Shown here: positions 33,435 to 36,402 of the stretch, one piece after another | Numbering within the stretch: position 1 is the stretch's first letter | How the letters are laid out: every line of letters starts with the position of its first letter | NCBI GenBank assembly: GCA_035353335.1 | Contig: DAOPZJ010000026.1 | Location: 1-36,402, forward strand | DNA: 36,402 nt | Direction: 5' to 3' | From: Oscillospiraceae bacterium | Lineage (GTDB): Bacteria; Bacillota; Clostridia; Oscillospirales; JAKOTC01 | The notes under the pieces: model-generated | The model's database searches: none | What the model was told of the DNA's origin: nothing | The model's input: only the letters and a program-made list of their open reading frames with translations | Made by a program: the position numbers and the translations under genes

Positions 33435-33469
33435 TTTCATCTTTTTGGCGTTTAGCCAATAAGATGAAA
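33435..33469. repeat. Strong stem-loop between the GH127 and DUF5685 genes
   Basis: Arms TTTCATCTT (33435-33443) and AAGATGAAA (33461-33469) with an inner TTGGC/GCCAA stem around a 5-base loop, so nearly the whole 35 bases can pair. No T-run follows on either strand, so it is not a classic terminator. A second, weaker GTCCG/CGGAC repeat follows the GH127 stop. Confidence 0.6.
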
Positions 33470-33498
33470 TTCCGGAGTCCGTTAAAAAATTTTCGGAC

Positions 33499-35352
33499 TT
33501 ATCGGCGCAGCCAGACCGACATTTCGCTCGGTCCGCGGTTTGCGAACGCATAATACGGAATCAATTTCAGACGAATCGGCTGTGCATTTCCGCTGTAAGG
33601 CCGGTAAAGCAGCGGGCTGCTGTCGTATTCACGCAAAGCCGACACTGTCAGCGTCTGCACACCGAGCGCACCGTCTGAACCGATTTCGCATTCAAGCGGA
33701 AGCTTGACCCGCACATTGTCGAGATATTCGCCGTTGTCAACGCCTTCGGCACAATAAACAACCGGCCCGCGCATCACCGCAATGCGTCCGGCGTCTTCGG
33801 TGACGCGGGTGTTGGCTTCATAGGCAATCGGCTCCATCGAAAAATCGAGTTCCACCGCGAAGTCGTCGCTTGCAATGTCGATATAGGCATATCCGTTTTC
33901 GGCTTTATATACAGCTTTGATTTCGGGTTTTTCGCACCAGCCGGGCAGACGGACGGCCAACTTTTTGCCTTTTGCGCCCGCAGTACGAATCGAAATTTTT
34001 CCGTCTGTCGGATACTGCGTGGCCTGCGTAACGGTCACGGCTTTTTCTCCGGATTTAAAGTTCGCATTCGAAGCGATATATTGATGCACAAAAACGGTGT
34101 CATCTGAAGCGCTGTAGATCATTCCGCCCAAAGAGGCGATAAACCGGGTCACATTCGGCGGGCAGCAAGAACAGTTAAACACCCTGACCCGTTCGGGAAT
34201 CGGTTTATAATCCGGGTCTTTTGACATCGAGGGATGCCGGTCGCGGTCCCAAAGCGTGAGTTTTAAAGGATTGGTATAGAAAAACTTTTCGCCGTCGAGC
34301 GAAAGCCCCGCCAAGAATCCGTTGTACATCACCCGTTCGACGGTGTCGGCATAGCGGCTGTCGGCTTCGAGATTTAACATCCGGTCGGAAAAAAACGCAA
34401 GCGCGATTGCCGCGCAGGTTTCCGCATAGGCGCCCTTGTTGGATAAATCCCAGTCGACCGTGAACGCCTCGGAGTGATTGGTGCTTCCGATGCCGCCGGT
34501 GATATACATCCTGCGCTCGGTGATGTTTTTAAAAAGCGCCTTGCAGGCATCGAACAGCTTTTCGTCGCCGCGCGCCCGGGCATTGTCCGCCATTGCGCTG
34601 AACAGATACCCCGCGCGGACGCTGTGCCCCTCCGCGGTCTTTTGTTCCCGCACCGGCAGGTGGGCCTGACCCGAGAACTTGGTATATCCCCAGGGGCATT
34701 CCCATAGATCCTCCGGCGTTCCGCGCGTATCGATAAAATAGCCCGAGAGTTCGAGGTATTTCGGGTTTCCGGTCACTTTCCAGAGTTTGATCAGAGCCAG
34801 TTCGATCTCTTCATGCCCCGGCGTCAGATATGTGGGATTGTTTTTGCTGACCAAAAATACATCGTAGATCAAATCGGCATAATCACACATGATCTTTAAA
34901 AATCGATCTTTTCCGGTTGCCTCGTAATAGGCGGCCGCCGCTTCGATCAGATGCCCCGCGCAGTATAATTCATGCCATTGTCTGTTTTTAAATTTATTCG
35001 CCGGGTCGACAATTGTAAAATAGATGTTAAAATAACCGTCGGACTGCCGATGCGCTTCAATTTTGTCAATCACATCTTCGATTTTTGCCTCAAGTTCGGG
35101 GTCCGGTTTTTTATGAATGAGATAAGCGGCGCTTTCAAGCCATTTCGCGACATCCGAGTCCCAAAAAAAGTGCGGTTTATTGGGCTTGCCTTCCGCCCAG
35201 TCAAAATCGAATGCGGCAAAACGCCCCGTATCCTCAAATCGGTCGCGCACCGCGCGGATGGTCACTTCACGGTTTATTTGCTGCTTCTGTCCCCAAAAAC
35301 CGCCTTGATCGATGTCTACATCTTGAAATGGGATATGTTGGAAATATTGCAT
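33499..35352 (-). CDS. Glycoside hydrolase family 127 protein (beta-L-arabinofuranosidase-like)
   Basis: A 617-aa GH127 (DUF1680) enzyme. The N-terminal helical barrel domain carries the zinc/active-site ligands Glu and Cys of GAYAETCAAIA near residue 310 and the Cys pair of NCSCCPPN near 397, matching the Glu-Cys-Cys-Cys site known in HypBA1-type enzymes. Beta-sandwich domains follow to the C-terminus. Without a signal peptide it is probably cytoplasmic and acts on imported arabino-oligosaccharides. AAGGG lies about 11 bases before the ATG. No arabinose transporter or other glycosidase is adjacent in the window. Confidence 0.92.
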   Translation of the reverse strand: MQYFQHIPFQDVDIDQGGFWGQKQQINREVTIRAVRDRFEDTGRFAAFDFDWAEGKPNKPHFFWDSDVAKWLESAAYLIHKKPDPELEAKIEDVIDKIEAHRQSDGYFNIYFTIVDPANKFKNRQWHELYCAGHLIEAAAAYYEATGKDRFLKIMCDYADLIYDVFLVSKNNPTYLTPGHEEIELALIKLWKVTGNPKYLELSGYFIDTRGTPEDLWECPWGYTKFSGQAHLPVREQKTAEGHSVRAGYLFSAMADNARARGDEKLFDACKALFKNITERRMYITGGIGSTNHSEAFTVDWDLSNKGAYAETCAAIALAFFSDRMLNLEADSRYADTVERVMYNGFLAGLSLDGEKFFYTNPLKLTLWDRDRHPSMSKDPDYKPIPERVRVFNCSCCPPNVTRFIASLGGMIYSASDDTVFVHQYIASNANFKSGEKAVTVTQATQYPTDGKISIRTAGAKGKKLAVRLPGWCEKPEIKAVYKAENGYAYIDIASDDFAVELDFSMEPIAYEANTRVTEDAGRIAVMRGPVVYCAEGVDNGEYLDNVRVKLPLECEIGSDGALGVQTLTVSALREYDSSPLLYRPYSGNAQPIRLKLIPYYAFANRGPSEMSVWLRR

Positions 35353-35391
35353 AAAAAGCGAACCCTTCTTTTGTGCATAATTTTACTATTG

Positions 35392-35841
35392 TCAATCCTC
35401 GAATTTTTGATCCAGCTGCGCGGCTCGTTCCGGAGACGGAGCAAATACCCGCTCATAAAATTCCCCGTTTCGGCTCTTTTCATTTTGTTCATACCGTTCT
35501 TTTATTCGTGCTTTGCGAATTTCTTCGGGCGCTTCGACTTTTATCCATTTGAATTCGATTCCCGCTGCTTTAAAAAACGATTCGGCTTCCGTTCGCTCTT
35601 CCCGTGTCCAAAATCCCGCGTCAATCACGCTGTCCATTCTCTTTTGATCGAGTTTTTGTGCCGTTTTAAACAGATATCGCATACATCTTCGCTCAGTCTC
35701 AGCGTGTTTTGCACCCAGGCAATCGGTGAAAACCGTCAGCATCAATTCGTCGCACGACAGTAAAACGGCTCCTTTCTGAGCTATTTTTTCAGCTTCCGTG
35801 GTTTTCCCGGCAGCAATTTTGCCATACATCAGCGTCACCAT
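35392..35841 (-). CDS. Small P-loop kinase-like ATPase
   Basis: A 149-aa protein of the AAA_33/zeta-toxin-like P-loop kinase group. It begins MVTLMYGKIAAGKTTEAEKI (Walker A GKIAAGKTT), with SCDELMLTVF after it (a substrate Asp typical of the group), VIDAGFWTREERTEAESFF, and a basic helix EIRKARIKERYE acting as a lid. A stand-alone small kinase of unknown substrate is likely; toxin function is not supported, as no antitoxin is adjacent. The start has AAAGG upstream; the longer reading to 35943 crosses the terminator at 35889-35910. Confidence 0.8.
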   Translation of the reverse strand: MVTLMYGKIAAGKTTEAEKIAQKGAVLLSCDELMLTVFTDCLGAKHAETERRCMRYLFKTAQKLDQKRMDSVIDAGFWTREERTEAESFFKAAGIEFKWIKVEAPEEIRKARIKERYEQNEKSRNGEFYERVFAPSPERAAQLDQKFED

Positions 35842-35872
35842 ATTGCACCGCCTTTCAGAGCGCCCCGCTGAT

Positions 35873-35910
35873 CTTTTTAAAAAATAATGCGGGAATCCTC
35901 GAATTCCCGC
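35873..35910 (-). terminator. Intrinsic terminator after the 35934-36401 gene
   Basis: 8-bp stem GCGGGAAT/ATTCCCGC (35889-35896 and 35903-35910) with a 6-base loop. On the minus strand it is followed by ATTATTTTTTAAAAAG. Confidence 0.7.
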
Positions 35911-35933
35911 ACCATTGCTTTTAGAGACAGGGA

Positions 35934-36401
35934 TTAGTCGCAATAAGAACTTCTGACAGACAACGGCCCGATAATCGGAACTTCAAACACGCGCCCGGTC
36001 AGAGTCATGAGGAAACTGAAAAGGTATGTACCGATGAGCGTAAACATGACCGACAGACGAAGCGTCTGGAAAATGTTCTGTACCGGCGGGAACATATAGG
36101 AGAAGATCTTATACATAATTGTGACCGCAAAAATAAGGATTACCGAAATTAAGATCAGCAGCATGTTCTGCACCGCCGCCTGCTTGACGTAACGACTCTT
36201 TTTCTCAATGAAGAAATAAATCAGACCCATAATACCGAATGTCAGGTAATTTAAAACGCTGAACAGATAGATCGGGATGCCGGTTGAGGATTTTTCGCCT
36301 TTCGGCATGAATCGGTTGAACATCCCCTTCTCCACCGTGAAAGCAAACGTCAGCAGAAGGACAAACAACGCTCCGATGAAGACGGCGTACCAGCCGAACA
36401 T
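35934..36401 (-). CDS. Polytopic membrane protein, 5' end at the window edge
   Basis: At least 155 aa with about four TM segments: FIGALFVLLLTFAF, IYLFSVLNYLTFGIMGLIY, MLLILISVILIFAV and SVMFTLIGTYLFSFLMT. It has a basic loop (EKKSRYVKQAAVQN) and ends RSSYCD. An ATG at 36401 may be the true start, but the window stops one base later, so the upstream part cannot be seen. No family is recognised. It ends in a terminator and is separate from the small kinase gene. Confidence 0.6.
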   Translation of the reverse strand: MFGWYAVFIGALFVLLLTFAFTVEKGMFNRFMPKGEKSSTGIPIYLFSVLNYLTFGIMGLIYFFIEKKSRYVKQAAVQNMLLILISVILIFAVTIMYKIFSYMFPPVQNIFQTLRLSVMFTLIGTYLFSFLMTLTGRVFEVPIIGPLSVRSSYCD

Positions 36402-36402
36402 C

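Noticed and set aside
34972..35763. 263-aa plus-strand frame over the GH127 and P-loop kinase genes
   Set aside because: Spans the boundary of two clear minus-strand genes; it is a shadow.
35392..35841. Zeta-type toxin of a toxin-antitoxin pair
   Set aside because: The P-loop kinase fold fits, but no adjacent antitoxin-like gene exists; the neighbour is a separately terminated membrane protein.

Overview
The window looks like a chromosomal segment of a Gram-positive anaerobe of the class Clostridia, probably an uncultured gut or sediment Oscillospirales-like lineage. This is inferred from gene content: the Firmicutes order rlmN-prpC-prkC-rsgA, a hisZ-dependent short HisG, a YerC/TrpR-like regulator beside the his genes, DUF5685 and J-domain neighbours, Ser/Ala-rich lipoproteins and sigma-A-type promoters in AT-rich gaps. 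No rRNA, tRNA, CRISPR, phage or transposase gene was seen. Almost every gene is on the minus strand; only two (DUF362 and sirtuin) are on the plus strand.

Layout, left to right. (1) 60-4762: RlmN, PP2C phosphatase, PASTA Ser/Thr kinase and RsgA, in a tight operon with a near-consensus promoter. (2) 4882-6674: a divergent two-gene operon of a DUF362/ferredoxin protein and a Sir2 deacylase, ended by a 126-bp MITE-like element whose first bases supply the sirtuin stop codon. (3) 6800-8653: asparagine synthase. (4) 8812-13808: an operon of an MFS transporter, a small polytopic membrane protein and four tandem paralogues of an exported, C-terminally membrane-anchored protein with SH3-like segments; one paralogue carries a frameshift. 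(5) 13981-21797: a YerC-like TrpR-family regulator and a nine-gene histidine operon (hisZ-G-D-C-B-H-A-F-IE), with a large dyad across the hisZ promoter. (6) 22026-28898: a small protein of unknown function, then a type IV pilus or type II secretion-like operon (SARP-like regulator, transglutaminase lipoprotein, PilC/GspF, four small pilin-like or membrane-anchored proteins, PilT). (7) 29075-31223: two uroporphyrinogen-decarboxylase-superfamily proteins, probably methyltransferases. (8) 31322-33403: a DUF5685 protein, a J-domain protein with a Cys-rich tail, and a membrane protein. (9) 33499-36401: a GH127 beta-L-arabinofuranosidase, a small P-loop kinase-like protein and a partial membrane protein.

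The least explained parts are the SH3-like paralogue array with its transporter, the regulator-headed pilus-like operon with one motor ATPase, the pairing of a Cys-Cys-ending J-protein with an isoprenoid-synthase-like DUF5685 protein, and several intergenic palindromes. All family assignments come from reading motifs by eye; no database search was run.
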